Origin: Lachnospiraceae bacterium
Lineage (GTDB): Bacteria > Bacillota > Clostridia > Lachnospirales > Lachnospiraceae
Direction: 5' to 3'
Length of the DNA stretch: 64,000 nt
NCBI GenBank assembly: GCA_024697225.1
Contig: JAILGA010000151.1
Coordinates: 1-64,000, forward strand
The notes beneath the pieces were generated by a model. It searched no databases and was not told the origin of the DNA. It worked only from the letters and a program-made list of their open reading frames with translations. Every line of letters starts with the position of its first letter. The first letter of the stretch is position 1. Made by a program: the position numbers and the translations under genes. Shown piece after piece: positions 1 through 7,490 of this stretch.

Positions 1-1980
1 GCCAAGTCCGATGAGCGCCGTATTAACACCTACGATGGTCCGGTAATTGAACCGGATCCGTTTCATCAGAAGCGTGCTGAGTTCCCGCAATACCGCAATA
101 CTGTTAAGATCATCGGAGCCGATGGTGATGTCGGCGATCTGCCTGGCGATCTCAGCCCCGTCGCTGATTGCAATGCCGGCGTCGGCGGCGGAAAGTGCCG
201 GTGAATCGTTGATCCCGTCCCCCACCATTATCACGCGGCGGCCTTGCGCTTTCGCTTTTTCTACATATCCCGCTTTATCCTCGGGAAGCACCTCTGCATA
301 ATACTCGGTGATACCGGCCTCGGCCGCGATTTTCGCAGCGGTTCTCTCACTGTCGCCGGTCATCATGACAATGTGTGCAAATCCCAGTCCGCGGAGATGT
401 TCTATCACCTCATGGGTCTCCGAACGCATGGGATCCTCTATCAGAATACAGGCAGAGAGCATTCCGTTCTTTGCAAAGTACAGGTGCGAATACTCATCCG
501 GAAGGGAATCAAACAGCTCCTTTTTATCATCGGCGATGACCGCCTGCTCATCTTCAAATACAAAATGATAGCTTCCGATCACGGCTCTCTCCCCGTTGAT
601 CTCCGAGGCGATCCCATGTGCCACGATATATTCGACGCTTGTGTGCATCTCATCATGCTTAAGGCCCTTTGCGGAAGCGGCTTCCACAACTGCTCCCGCG
701 ACCGAATGCGGGAAGTGCTCCTCCAGACAGGCTGCCTGTCTCAAAAGCTCATCCCCTGATTCGTCACAGAAGGAAACCACCCGGACCACGGTAGGTCTTG
801 CCTTTGTGATCGTCCCCGTCTTATCAAAAACTATCGTATCGGCTTCAGCAACCGCTTCAAGGAATTTACCGCCCTTGACGGTGATGTCATATTGCGACGC
901 CTCCTTAATGGCGGACAGTACCGAGATCGGCATTGCCATCTTAAGTGCACAGGAGTAATCGACCATCAGCACTGATACCGCTTTGGTCACGTTGCGGCTT
1001 ATCAGCCAGGTCAGGCCTGCGGCAAGAAAGGTATAGGGCACCAGCCTGTCTGCCAGTCTCTCCGCCTTGCTCTCAAGCGTTGACTTCAGTTTTTCGGATT
1101 CCTCGATCATCTTCACGATCTTGTCAAACCGTCCGCAGCCCTCTGTCTGTGTCACTTTGATGATGAGCTCGCCCTCCTCCACAACAGTTCCGGCAAACAC
1201 ACTCATTCCATATCCCTTGTGTACAGCTGCGGATTCTCCTGTCATGGAAGCCTGATTTACCATGGCTTCTCCGGCATCCACCTCGCCGTCAAACGGGATC
1301 ATATTCCCCATACGGACGACTACCTTATCACCGCAGACTACCGATGATGAATCGGTCTGCACCTCCCCGTTCTCTGTATGCAGCCACACCCTGTCAATAT
1401 TAAGGGACATCCTCCTGGCGAGATCATCCACCGAACGTTTATGCGTCCACTCCTCCAGCGTATCGCCGATATCGAGCATAAACATGACGTTCGAAGCGGT
1501 ACTGTGATCCCCTGTCAGGATCGCTGAAATAATAGCGGCTGCATCCAGCATTTCCACCTGCAGCCGCCTGTTTTTGATCGTCTTCAGACCGCGCCACAGG
1601 TATTTTACTGCCCTGGCCGTATCCCACATCCTCCGGAGATAAAAAGGCAGAAGGACTCTCTTTCCGATGTGAACGAGCACAGATGTAACTACCTGCTCAT
1701 AATACTTTGCGGAGAGTTCTCTGCCGGAGCATTCAAATACCTGCTCAGGTACCTGAGTGTCTGAAAAAGAAAATGCTTTCACGATGTCCAGGATCCGCGA
1801 TCTGTCACATGAGAAAAATATCACCGCATCTGCGGTCCGTTCATAGACGCGCGCCTCCCTGACCTCATCAAAGCTTTTCAGATAGTATTCCAGCGTATCC
1901 GCCTCCCTGAAGCTTAACCGCTTCCTGTGGAGATGGATCCTGATCCTGTTTCTGATCTCATGTCTGATCGTAATGTTCAT
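1..1980 (-). CDS. P1B-type heavy-metal transporting ATPase, C-terminus outside window
   Basis: The first 660 codons of a metal-pumping P-type ATPase are visible; the gene runs off the left edge. Seen in order: an N-terminal region of about 75 residues that resembles an HMA fold but has no CxxC, membrane segments, the actuator loop motif MTGES, the phosphorylation motif DKTGT (Asp near residue 386), an EEHFPHS loop that fits the P1B His-Pro signature, and the hinge GDGINDSPA. The transmembrane metal-binding position, usually CPC, SPC or CPH, reads DYSCALK (Cys near residue 344, 42 residues before the catalytic Asp), so a Cys is kept but the Pro is missing. The start ATG overlaps the stop of the DUF6110 gene (ATGA), and the gene closes the feo operon. 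The metal is unknown. Iron or manganese/zinc efflux is inferred from context only. Confidence 0.9.
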   Translation of the reverse strand, partial: MNITIRHEIRNRIRIHLHRKRLSFREADTLEYYLKSFDEVREARVYERTADAVIFFSCDRSRILDIVKAFSFSDTQVPEQVFECSGRELSAKYYEQVVTSVLVHIGKRVLLPFYLRRMWDTARAVKYLWRGLKTIKNRRLQVEMLDAAAIISAILTGDHSTASNVMFMLDIGDTLEEWTHKRSVDDLARRMSLNIDRVWLHTENGEVQTDSSSVVCGDKVVVRMGNMIPFDGEVDAGEAMVNQASMTGESAAVHKGYGMSVFAGTVVEEGELIIKVTQTEGCGRFDKIVKMIEESEKLKSTLESKAERLADRLVPYTFLAAGLTWLISRNVTKAVSVLMVDYSCALKMAMPISVLSAIKEASQYDITVKGGKFLEAVAEADTIVFDKTGTITKARPTVVRVVSFCDESGDELLRQAACLEEHFPHSVAGAVVEAASAKGLKHDEMHTSVEYIVAHGIASEINGERAVIGSYHFVFEDEQAVIADDKKELFDSLPDEYSHLYFAKNGMLSACILIEDPMRSETHEVIEHLRGLGFAHIVMMTGDSERTAAKIAAEAGITEYYAEVLPEDKAGYVEKAKAQGRRVIMVGDGINDSPALSAADAGIAISDGAEIARQIADITIGSDDLNSIAVLRELSTLLMKRIRFNYRTIVGVNTALIGLG

Positions 1981-2219
1981 TCTTTTGTATCATCTTCCTT
2001 CCCGGATCTGTCCTCGTTGATCTCCTTTGCTTCCTCATAGATATCGGAGCAGTTTTCCTGAAGCGTGGTCACCTGATCGAGCACGGCGTCCTTGGCCCTC
2101 AGGACCCCGGCGGTACAGTGCGCGTAGATCTTTTTGGCGTCTTTGGAGGAGAGAAGCTTGATCCCCTCAAGACCAAACAGTGTTCCCAGTGCGAATAAAC
2201 CGATTCCCTTAAGTTTCAT
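1977..2219 (-). CDS. DUF6110-type small membrane-anchored protein
   Basis: An 80-residue protein with one N-terminal hydrophobic, glycine-rich segment (about residues 4-20), then a charged helical tail with the stretch EEAKEINEDR and a very acidic C-terminus. There are two Cys residues (in YAHC and QENC). The start at 2219 is preferred over an in-frame ATG at 2264 because AAAGGAG sits just upstream of it. It lies between the FeoC-like gene and the P1B ATPase and overlaps the ATPase start by 4 bases. I recognise it as the DUF6110 family from memory. Its architecture (one TM, then an LR...AEA-like amphipathic tail, coupled to a P1B ATPase) recalls the mycobacterial PacL/DUF1490 scaffold proteins, but homology is not shown. 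Confidence 0.78.
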   Translation of the reverse strand: MKLKGIGLFALGTLFGLEGIKLLSSKDAKKIYAHCTAGVLRAKDAVLDQVTTLQENCSDIYEEAKEINEDRSGKEDDTKE

Positions 2220-2248
2220 TTTGTTGTTCTCCTTTCCTGATACACGAT

Positions 2249-2521
2249 TTATACAACTTCCCACATTACGCCCATATTCTTAAACCCTCCCTCAGGCATG
2301 CAGGCGGCACAGGCCTGATTGCCTGTGCCGCAGCCGCTGCATCCGTTACAGGAATGAGCAGAGCCGCAGGATCCCGAGAATGCGACCCTCTTTATCACAC
2401 CGCTGCGCTCCAGAAAATCTATGTCGCGTCTTACTTTTTCTACAGAAGTATTCAGCTCCATCGCGAGCATTTCGACGGAACGCGATCTTCCATCCGTTAA
2501 CAGTCCTATGAGTTCTTCCAT
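2249..2521 (-). CDS. FeoC-like HTH protein with Cys-rich tail
   Basis: A 90-residue protein that begins MEELIGLLTDGRSRS. Residues 1-48 look like the winged-helix FeoC domain (segment SVEMLAMELNTSVEKV). A glycine/cysteine-rich tail follows with six Cys (GSC, HSC, NGC, SGC, QAC, AAC), enough for an Fe-S cluster. FeoC proteins in other bacteria modulate FeoB or act as iron/oxygen sensors. The start at 2521 lies 5 bases after the feoB stop; a longer frame into feoB (from 2662) is out-of-frame sequence and was not used. More cysteines are present than the four of enteric FeoC, so a different cluster or metal load is possible. Confidence 0.8.
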   Translation of the reverse strand: MEELIGLLTDGRSRSVEMLAMELNTSVEKVRRDIDFLERSGVIKRVAFSGSCGSAHSCNGCSGCGTGNQACAACMPEGGFKNMGVMWEVV

Positions 2522-2526
2522 TTTTA

Positions 2527-4551
2527 TCACCAGATAAGGAGGCCTATCCGATAGGCGATGCCCGCCAATATCAGCGCGACTCCCGTATAATACAGCGCGA
2601 TCCTTGCTGTCCACTTGACGGAGTGGGTTTCCTGATAGGTGGCTGCGAGGGCAACGATGCACGGCATATTAAAGGTCATGGCAAAAATAAGCGCCAGAGC
2701 CTCCGGTTTGGAGACATTTGCTACAAGAAGCTCATTAAGGTTTTTAGCCACTTCAGCACTCTGCATTGAGGCTACTGAAATAGTGCCCGTTCCGGTATAG
2801 ATCGTACTCAGAACGCCTAATGCACCCTCCTTTCCAAGGCTCGACGCAACAAACGCCATGAAGGTCTGCCAGCCCATGCCGAAAAGCTTAGTGACTGGCT
2901 CGATAAAGTGTCCCACCTTGTACAGGATACTGGCGCTGATATCTCCCGAAGCCGTGTATGACAACAGCCAGAATGCCAGTGCCACGATCACGACCACCTT
3001 CAAAGCGCGTACAAAGGTGTCCTTCGTACGGCCGAAGACATAGCGGAAAAGAGCTCCCCACTTGGGTTTATGATAGGGCGGAAGTTCCATGATCATACCG
3101 CACCGGTCCTCCGGTTTTACAAGCGAATGTCCGAATACCTTTGCTGTCACCCACATATGCAGAAGCATCACGAGCAGGATGACCGCGATGATCACCGGCA
3201 TCCAAGCGCCGAAAAACACTGTTGAGAGCATGGGGATCACAGCCCAGGCCGCACCGCAGGGAACTGCCCACGCCAGGGCTATCGTCAGCACCTTCTGTCC
3301 CCAGTTGTCTATCACTCTGGTTCCGGCCGCTCCGCCCATGGTGCAGCCGAAGCTGATAAGAAACGGCATGACGGATTTGCCCTGAAGACCGAGTTTGGCC
3401 ATTGTGTTGTCAAACACATAGGATATGCGCGCCATGACGCCGATTTCTTCGAGCAATCCGAAGACAAGTGTCACACCAAACACAAATCCCAGCATCTGTA
3501 CAATGAAACAGACAGAACGGATAAGAACGTCGCACAGAATGGATGCGATGAACGCGGGACATCCTGCATTCAGCAGGAATTCATTCAGCGGATCCGGGAT
3601 CATTCCCAGAAGTGTTCCGACCCCCATAAGCGGCAGCGCCGGAATGAACGAAGCGATCAGTCCCAGCAGTACTACAAGGACAACTACCGGTTTGCCCCAC
3701 ACGTGATGGGTGATTATCCTGTCGAACTTCCCGAGTGATGCCTTTGTTTCCCGTGTCTTTGCCGTACCTGCCAGCAGTTCATCTATCCACTCAAACTTGC
3801 AGCCGCCGGTAAGTACGACGCCATTGTTCACCGAGGAAACAGCCTTGTCCAGTATCTCTCTGTCATCCGCGGACATACCCGTTTTGATCTTTGTTATAAC
3901 GGGCAGATCTCCCTCAATCACTTTGGCGGCGAGCCATATGTCTGAATATCCGGGGATCACATCATTTGCTATGACGGACTTTATCTTTTCATATGCCTCG
4001 ATCCTTGCGTACTTTGCCTCCAATCCATCGGTCGCGAGCACGCATTTTTCTCTCACCGCTCTCTCCAAAGCGGCATAGAAGACGTCATACGCCTTTGTAT
4101 CAGGCGCGGAAAAAGGTACCACCGGAATCCCCAGCTTCTTTTCCAGAGCTTTTGCATCGACTGACTTTCCCTGCTCTTTTGCGACATCGCTCATATTCAG
4201 CACGAGAAAGCACGGAACGGTTATGCCTGCGTAATCGGCCAGCATATACAGGCTTCTCTCTAGCTGCGAGCTGTCTGCCAGTATACATACCACATCGGCT
4301 TTTCCGGATGCGATATAGTCGCGGGTGATCATTTCCTCATCGGAATTTGCCGACAGACTGTAGGTTCCCGGAAGATCGGCTACCAGGTACCGTGTTCCGT
4401 TATGTTCAAAATGACCTTCCTTCTTCTCAACAGTCTTCCCCGGCCAGTTACCCACGTGCTGTTTCATTCCGGTCAGAGCGTTGAACAGCGTGGATTTACC
4501 TGAATTGGGCTGACCGAGGAGCGCTATAACTGTTTCATTGCTGTCTGTCAT
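2527..4551 (-). CDS. feoB: Ferrous iron transporter B
   Basis: A 674-residue inner-membrane Fe(II) transporter. The N-terminal G-protein domain carries GQPNSGKS (G1), DLPGTYS (G3) and NMSD (G4). It is followed by two Gate-type membrane repeats (conserved stretches around GFVFGVTLVFGLLEEIG and SFGCTMGGAAGTRV) and a C-terminal core with many TM helices ending YTGVALILAGIAYRIG. The start at 4551 gives the ATGA overlap with feoA and the expected length; an upstream in-frame ATG at 4587 lies inside feoA. The neighbours feoA (upstream) and a feoC-like gene (downstream) complete the Feo set. Expression is probably controlled at the 4809-4822 palindrome. Confidence 0.97.
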   Translation of the reverse strand: MTDSNETVIALLGQPNSGKSTLFNALTGMKQHVGNWPGKTVEKKEGHFEHNGTRYLVADLPGTYSLSANSDEEMITRDYIASGKADVVCILADSSQLERSLYMLADYAGITVPCFLVLNMSDVAKEQGKSVDAKALEKKLGIPVVPFSAPDTKAYDVFYAALERAVREKCVLATDGLEAKYARIEAYEKIKSVIANDVIPGYSDIWLAAKVIEGDLPVITKIKTGMSADDREILDKAVSSVNNGVVLTGGCKFEWIDELLAGTAKTRETKASLGKFDRIITHHVWGKPVVVLVVLLGLIASFIPALPLMGVGTLLGMIPDPLNEFLLNAGCPAFIASILCDVLIRSVCFIVQMLGFVFGVTLVFGLLEEIGVMARISYVFDNTMAKLGLQGKSVMPFLISFGCTMGGAAGTRVIDNWGQKVLTIALAWAVPCGAAWAVIPMLSTVFFGAWMPVIIAVILLVMLLHMWVTAKVFGHSLVKPEDRCGMIMELPPYHKPKWGALFRYVFGRTKDTFVRALKVVVIVALAFWLLSYTASGDISASILYKVGHFIEPVTKLFGMGWQTFMAFVASSLGKEGALGVLSTIYTGTGTISVASMQSAEVAKNLNELLVANVSKPEALALIFAMTFNMPCIVALAATYQETHSVKWTARIALYYTGVALILAGIAYRIGLLIW

Positions 4552-4781
4552 GATACAAGGCCCTCCTCTACACCGATAAGTTCGCACTCCGATCTGTTGA
4601 GCGCGATCATTGTGTCGCGCGAGTACACGAGGAGCGGCCTGTTCTTTTCATTCTTGATAACCCTCACCCTGCTCCCGGGCGTAAGACCTATGGACGTGAT
4701 CCTGCTCATGAAGCGCCTGTCACCTTCAAGTGTGCTGATCACCGCCACCGAATCCTTTGAGAGCTCCGATAGTTTTTTCAT
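4548..4781 (-). CDS. feoA: FeoA domain protein
   Basis: A 77-residue SH3-like cytosolic protein. The pattern RFMSRITSIGLTPGSRVRVI matches the FeoA core, in which the MG(L)-TPG turn is highly conserved. FeoA works with FeoB in Fe(II) uptake, probably by contacting its G domain. It is the first gene of the five-gene iron operon, with AAAGGAGG before the ATG. Its stop overlaps the feoB start. A palindrome at 4809-4822 lies about 30 bases upstream of the start. Confidence 0.95.
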   Translation of the reverse strand: MKKLSELSKDSVAVISTLEGDRRFMSRITSIGLTPGSRVRVIKNEKNRPLLVYSRDTMIALNRSECELIGVEEGLVS

Positions 4782-4808
4782 GATGTCCTCCTTTAGCTTG
4801 TCATTTTA

Positions 4809-4822
4809 TTAGCACTGGCTAA
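4809..4822. promoter_or_regulatory. Palindromic operator candidate upstream of feoA
   Basis: The sequence TTAGCACTGGCTAA is an inverted repeat (TTAGC-4-GCTAA) in the feoA leader. Read on the other strand it differs by a single base from the palindrome at 5291-5304, which covers the promoter of the neighbouring metal-binding gene. A partial extra half-site GCTGGCTA follows at 4826-4833. The TTAG...CTAA form resembles the core of DtxR/IdeR-family boxes, so an iron- or manganese-sensing repressor is the likely partner. Its gene is not in the window. Confidence 0.6.
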
Positions 4823-4839
4823 CACGCTGGCTATATTAA

Positions 4840-4859
4840 ACTCCGCAAAAATGCGGAGT
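4840..4859 (-). terminator. Hairpin between the HMA gene and feoA
   Basis: ACTCCGCAAAAATGCGGAGT forms an 8-bp stem. On the minus strand it follows the end of the HMA gene and is trailed by a T/A-rich tract (TTTAATATA). It could end the HMA transcript and leave feoA to its own promoter, though the T-run is weak. Confidence 0.45.
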
Positions 4860-4876
4860 CTAATTAACTGCAGACT

Positions 4877-5248
4877 CTATGCCCGTGTACAGGACAGCAT
4901 CGTATATCCTGCAGACGCGACGATCTCCGAAAGACCGTTCTCGGTTTCATCGAGTTTAGAGAGCAGGATAACCTCTTTTCTGCCTATATCCGCTGTCGCC
5001 CATCTTCCTTCTGTTTTGTTGAAAGCATTTTCGATGCGCCTCGCGCAGTTTGAACAGTGCATCCCGTCAACGCTGAGAGTATAACGGTTCGGATAATTGG
5101 CTCTGTTTTTGTCACGAACCCTGATCTTCTTATCAGCCGGTTCTCTCGTGCCGCAGCACGATGACCCGTAGCGTATTCTTTTGATCGTACTGTATATTGC
5201 CGCCGATATGATTAAGACAAGAACTGCTATGATCACTATATTTCCCAT
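4877..5248 (-). CDS. Membrane-anchored HMA-domain protein
   Basis: A 123-residue protein with an N-terminal TM helix (about residues 3-22), a short basic linker with an adjacent Cys pair (SSCCGTRE), and a C-terminal HMA domain with the metal-binding motif GMHCSNC. HMA domains bind soft or transition metals through the two Cys. It sits just upstream of feoA in the same direction, with its own promoter and a palindrome nearly identical to that of feoA. It may buffer or hand over metal at the membrane. Similar proteins are often called FeoB-associated Cys-rich membrane proteins, but the HMA domain makes this one different. Substrate unknown. Confidence 0.82.
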   Translation of the reverse strand: MGNIVIIAVLVLIISAAIYSTIKRIRYGSSCCGTREPADKKIRVRDKNRANYPNRYTLSVDGMHCSNCARRIENAFNKTEGRWATADIGRKEVILLSKLDETENGLSEIVASAGYTMLSCTRA

Positions 5249-5290
5249 TTTCTGCCACCCGTTGCTGTTTAAATCTGATCAAACCATGTG

Positions 5291-5304
5291 TTAGACAGTG
5301 CTAA
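5291..5304. promoter_or_regulatory. Palindromic operator candidate before the HMA gene
   Basis: TTAGACAGTGCTAA begins 10 bases downstream of a TATAAT box, so it covers the expected transcription start: a repressor-type position. It differs by a single base from the reverse complement of the feoA palindrome at 4809-4822, which points to a common regulator for both units. Confidence 0.6.
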
Positions 5305-5313
5305 CTACGAGAG

Positions 5314-5340
5314 ATTATAACACTTTTTATGATTTGTCAA
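5314..5340 (-). promoter_or_regulatory. Promoter of the HMA gene
   Basis: On the minus strand TTGACA (5340-5335) is followed after 15 bases by TATAAT (5319-5314). Both hexamers are perfect, but the spacer is short for sigma-A. The palindrome at 5291-5304 lies directly downstream. Confidence 0.6.
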
Positions 5341-5384
5341 GTCCCCTGACTTTCATGGATTTGTTGGAGTCTGTTAAAAAGATA

Positions 5385-5723
5385 TCAGATCAGCGCCGCG
5401 TATTTGTCCTTCAGTGCCGTCAGTTCACCCACAAGAGCCGCATAATCGCGGTCCTCACCAGCTTTAAGAGCATCACTGATCTCGGCAGCCTTGTTGTACA
5501 ACGGAGTGATCGACAGATTTCCGAGGACGCCCTTCAGCGAATGAGCGGCATCAAAAGCCGCGCTCCGGTCTCCGGCATCGATCGCTTCTTTCAGTTTATC
5601 AAAACCGGGCTCTTTTGCCACAGATCCTGCAAGCCTCAGATACAGAGCCTCGTTTCCCATACATCTTTGCAGACCCGACACGGTATCTGCGCCAAATTCC
5701 TTCAAACTTTCTATAGTCAGCAT
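5385..5723 (-). CDS. Stand-alone Hpt phosphotransfer protein
   Basis: A 112-residue helical protein with the Hpt motif AAHSLKGVLGN, whose His accepts a phosphoryl group. No other domain is present. It follows the REC-GGDEF-EAL gene by 12 bases in the same direction and lies downstream of a hybrid kinase that has two receiver domains but no Hpt of its own. The simplest reading is that it carries phosphate from the kinase receivers to the receiver of the neighbouring EAL protein. Confidence 0.88.
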   Translation of the reverse strand: MLTIESLKEFGADTVSGLQRCMGNEALYLRLAGSVAKEPGFDKLKEAIDAGDRSAAFDAAHSLKGVLGNLSITPLYNKAAEISDALKAGEDRDYAALVGELTALKDKYAALI

Positions 5724-5735
5724 TATTCCCCCCTA

Positions 5736-7427
5736 TTACCCCTGCATTTCCTTGTCTATAAGCTTCTCAAAATCCTCCGGCGGTACCGGTTTGCTGAAAT
5801 AATAACCCTGTATCAGATCGCAGCCCATCTCCCTGAGCTTGTCAACCTGAGCTTTTTCTTCAACACCTTCGGTCACAACGGGCACCTCAAGAAAGCCCGC
5901 AATATCCATTATAAGCTTTACCATCCTTAAACTCTTGTCATCCTTTAGCATATTGCGTATGAACTTCATATCTATCTTGATGACATCTATCGCGATGGTC
6001 GTCAGCATATTGAGAGATGAATAGCCTGAGCCAAAATCATCCATCTCTATCTTGAAGCCTCTGTTCCTCAGGTTCTCCACAACCCTGACCAGAGTGTCCT
6101 GATTGTCTGAATACGCGGATTCGGTGATCTCCAGCATGATATCCTTAGTCGTCAGATTACAGTCTTCTACGAGTTTCATCAGCTTCTTCTCAAGCGCCGG
6201 ATCATAGATGTCTATCCTGGACACATTGACGGAGACCGGTATTACCCTTCCGTATTTTTCTCTCCACCTTCTGATCTGATGTGCCACTTCCTCCCAGGTG
6301 TAATTGTCAAGCTTCTGTATCAGCCCGTTGCTCTCAAACAGAGGGATAAAATCACCGGGACTAATCATCCCTCTCCTGGGATGCTTCCATCTTATCAGCG
6401 CCTCCGCACTCTTCAGAACGGGTTTATCACCCTGTATGCCGTACTTCGGCTGGTAGAAAACAATAAGATCTCTGTTTTCTATCGCTTCATCTATCTCGTT
6501 TATCAGTTCCTCATGATACCTGGAGATCTCGTGCAGCTCACTGGAATACATGGTCATGGACTTGGTATAGTCGCCTCTTATCCGGTCACAGGCAACCTTT
6601 GCGCGGTCGAACCAGGCTTCAACCTCGATATCCTTTTCCACATTCGGATAAATGCCCATTCTGACCCTTATCTTGGCCTTTTCCGAAAGCTCGGGCAGGT
6701 TGTCCTGTATTTTCTGCATTATATTGTCATAGCTGTACTGATGCTGGCAGTATACATAATATCTGTCAGCCTCCGCTCTGCATCCGATGCCCGCCACATC
6801 CTCAAATATGTTCATTAGTATGTCCGCAAGTCCCTTCAGCACTTTATCGCCTGTCTTGCGGCCGTACATCTCGTTTATCAGATGGAAATGATCGATATTG
6901 AATACAACCGCATCCATCCGCGTATCGTTATTGAATTCCTCTATCTGCCTTATATACTCAAAGAAAAAATCCCTGGAATACAGACCCGTGAGATTATCCT
7001 TTTCGGCGGAGCTGATTATCGTCTTGTCCTCGGAAAACTCAATTATGCGCTCGCATCTCGCGATAATGACCTCCGGCATATCATAGGGCTTGGTAATGAA
7101 ATCCGCGGCGCCGAGATTGATGCTCTTGACCTCTGCATCTGCCTCGGCCGTCATGACGATCACGGGGATAGATCTCATCTCGTTATCCGCGCGCATCAGC
7201 TTTATCAGTTCAAAGCCGTCCATCCTTGGCATGATAAGATCCAGAAGGACCAGAGAAAAGCCAGGTTTCTCACCTTTGATAAGCTCAAGCGCCTCCTGGC
7301 CGTCGCCCGCGTACGAGACGTCATATTTGCCGGACAGTATATTGCCCAGTATCTCCCGGTTCACCATCTCATCGTCTACGATGAGCACCCTTCTTTTATG
7401 TCCGCTTGTCTCTCTGAAATGCTCCAT
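5736..7427 (-). CDS. REC - degenerate GGDEF - EAL c-di-GMP phosphodiesterase
   Basis: A 563-residue response regulator. The receiver domain (about 1-130) has the acidic pair DDE, phospho-Asp63 in LLDLIMPRMDG and Lys in TKPYD. The GGDEF domain (about 140-290) is degenerate: the signature reads AEADR (around 218-222), so cyclase activity is unlikely. The EAL domain (about 305-560) keeps EALIRW, VNVS, DDFGSGYSS, KID, TEG and QGYYFSKP, so it should hydrolyse c-di-GMP. A regulatory GTP-binding role for the dead GGDEF domain is known in relatives. The gene has its own extended -10 promoter and is followed by the Hpt gene. Confidence 0.93.
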   Translation of the reverse strand: MEHFRETSGHKRRVLIVDDEMVNREILGNILSGKYDVSYAGDGQEALELIKGEKPGFSLVLLDLIMPRMDGFELIKLMRADNEMRSIPVIVMTAEADAEVKSINLGAADFITKPYDMPEVIIARCERIIEFSEDKTIISSAEKDNLTGLYSRDFFFEYIRQIEEFNNDTRMDAVVFNIDHFHLINEMYGRKTGDKVLKGLADILMNIFEDVAGIGCRAEADRYYVYCQHQYSYDNIMQKIQDNLPELSEKAKIRVRMGIYPNVEKDIEVEAWFDRAKVACDRIRGDYTKSMTMYSSELHEISRYHEELINEIDEAIENRDLIVFYQPKYGIQGDKPVLKSAEALIRWKHPRRGMISPGDFIPLFESNGLIQKLDNYTWEEVAHQIRRWREKYGRVIPVSVNVSRIDIYDPALEKKLMKLVEDCNLTTKDIMLEITESAYSDNQDTLVRVVENLRNRGFKIEMDDFGSGYSSLNMLTTIAIDVIKIDMKFIRNMLKDDKSLRMVKLIMDIAGFLEVPVVTEGVEEKAQVDKLREMGCDLIQGYYFSKPVPPEDFEKLIDKEMQG

Positions 7428-7466
7428 AATGAACCTTCGAAATAATAATCTACAGTGTCGTGATAA

Positions 7467-7475
7467 ATTATAACA
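7467..7475 (-). promoter_or_regulatory. Extended -10 promoter for the EAL/Hpt genes
   Basis: On the minus strand TGTTATAAT forms an extended -10 element about 40 bases before the start codon at 7427. There is no good -35 box, which an extended -10 can tolerate. It suggests the output protein and Hpt can be expressed apart from the kinase. Confidence 0.45.
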
Positions 7476-7490
7476 GACATCATCCGTATA

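Noticed and set aside
4840-4859. Hairpin before feoA as a riboswitch
   Set aside because: It is only an 8-bp stem at the end of the HMA gene with no conserved aptamer features; a terminator is simpler.
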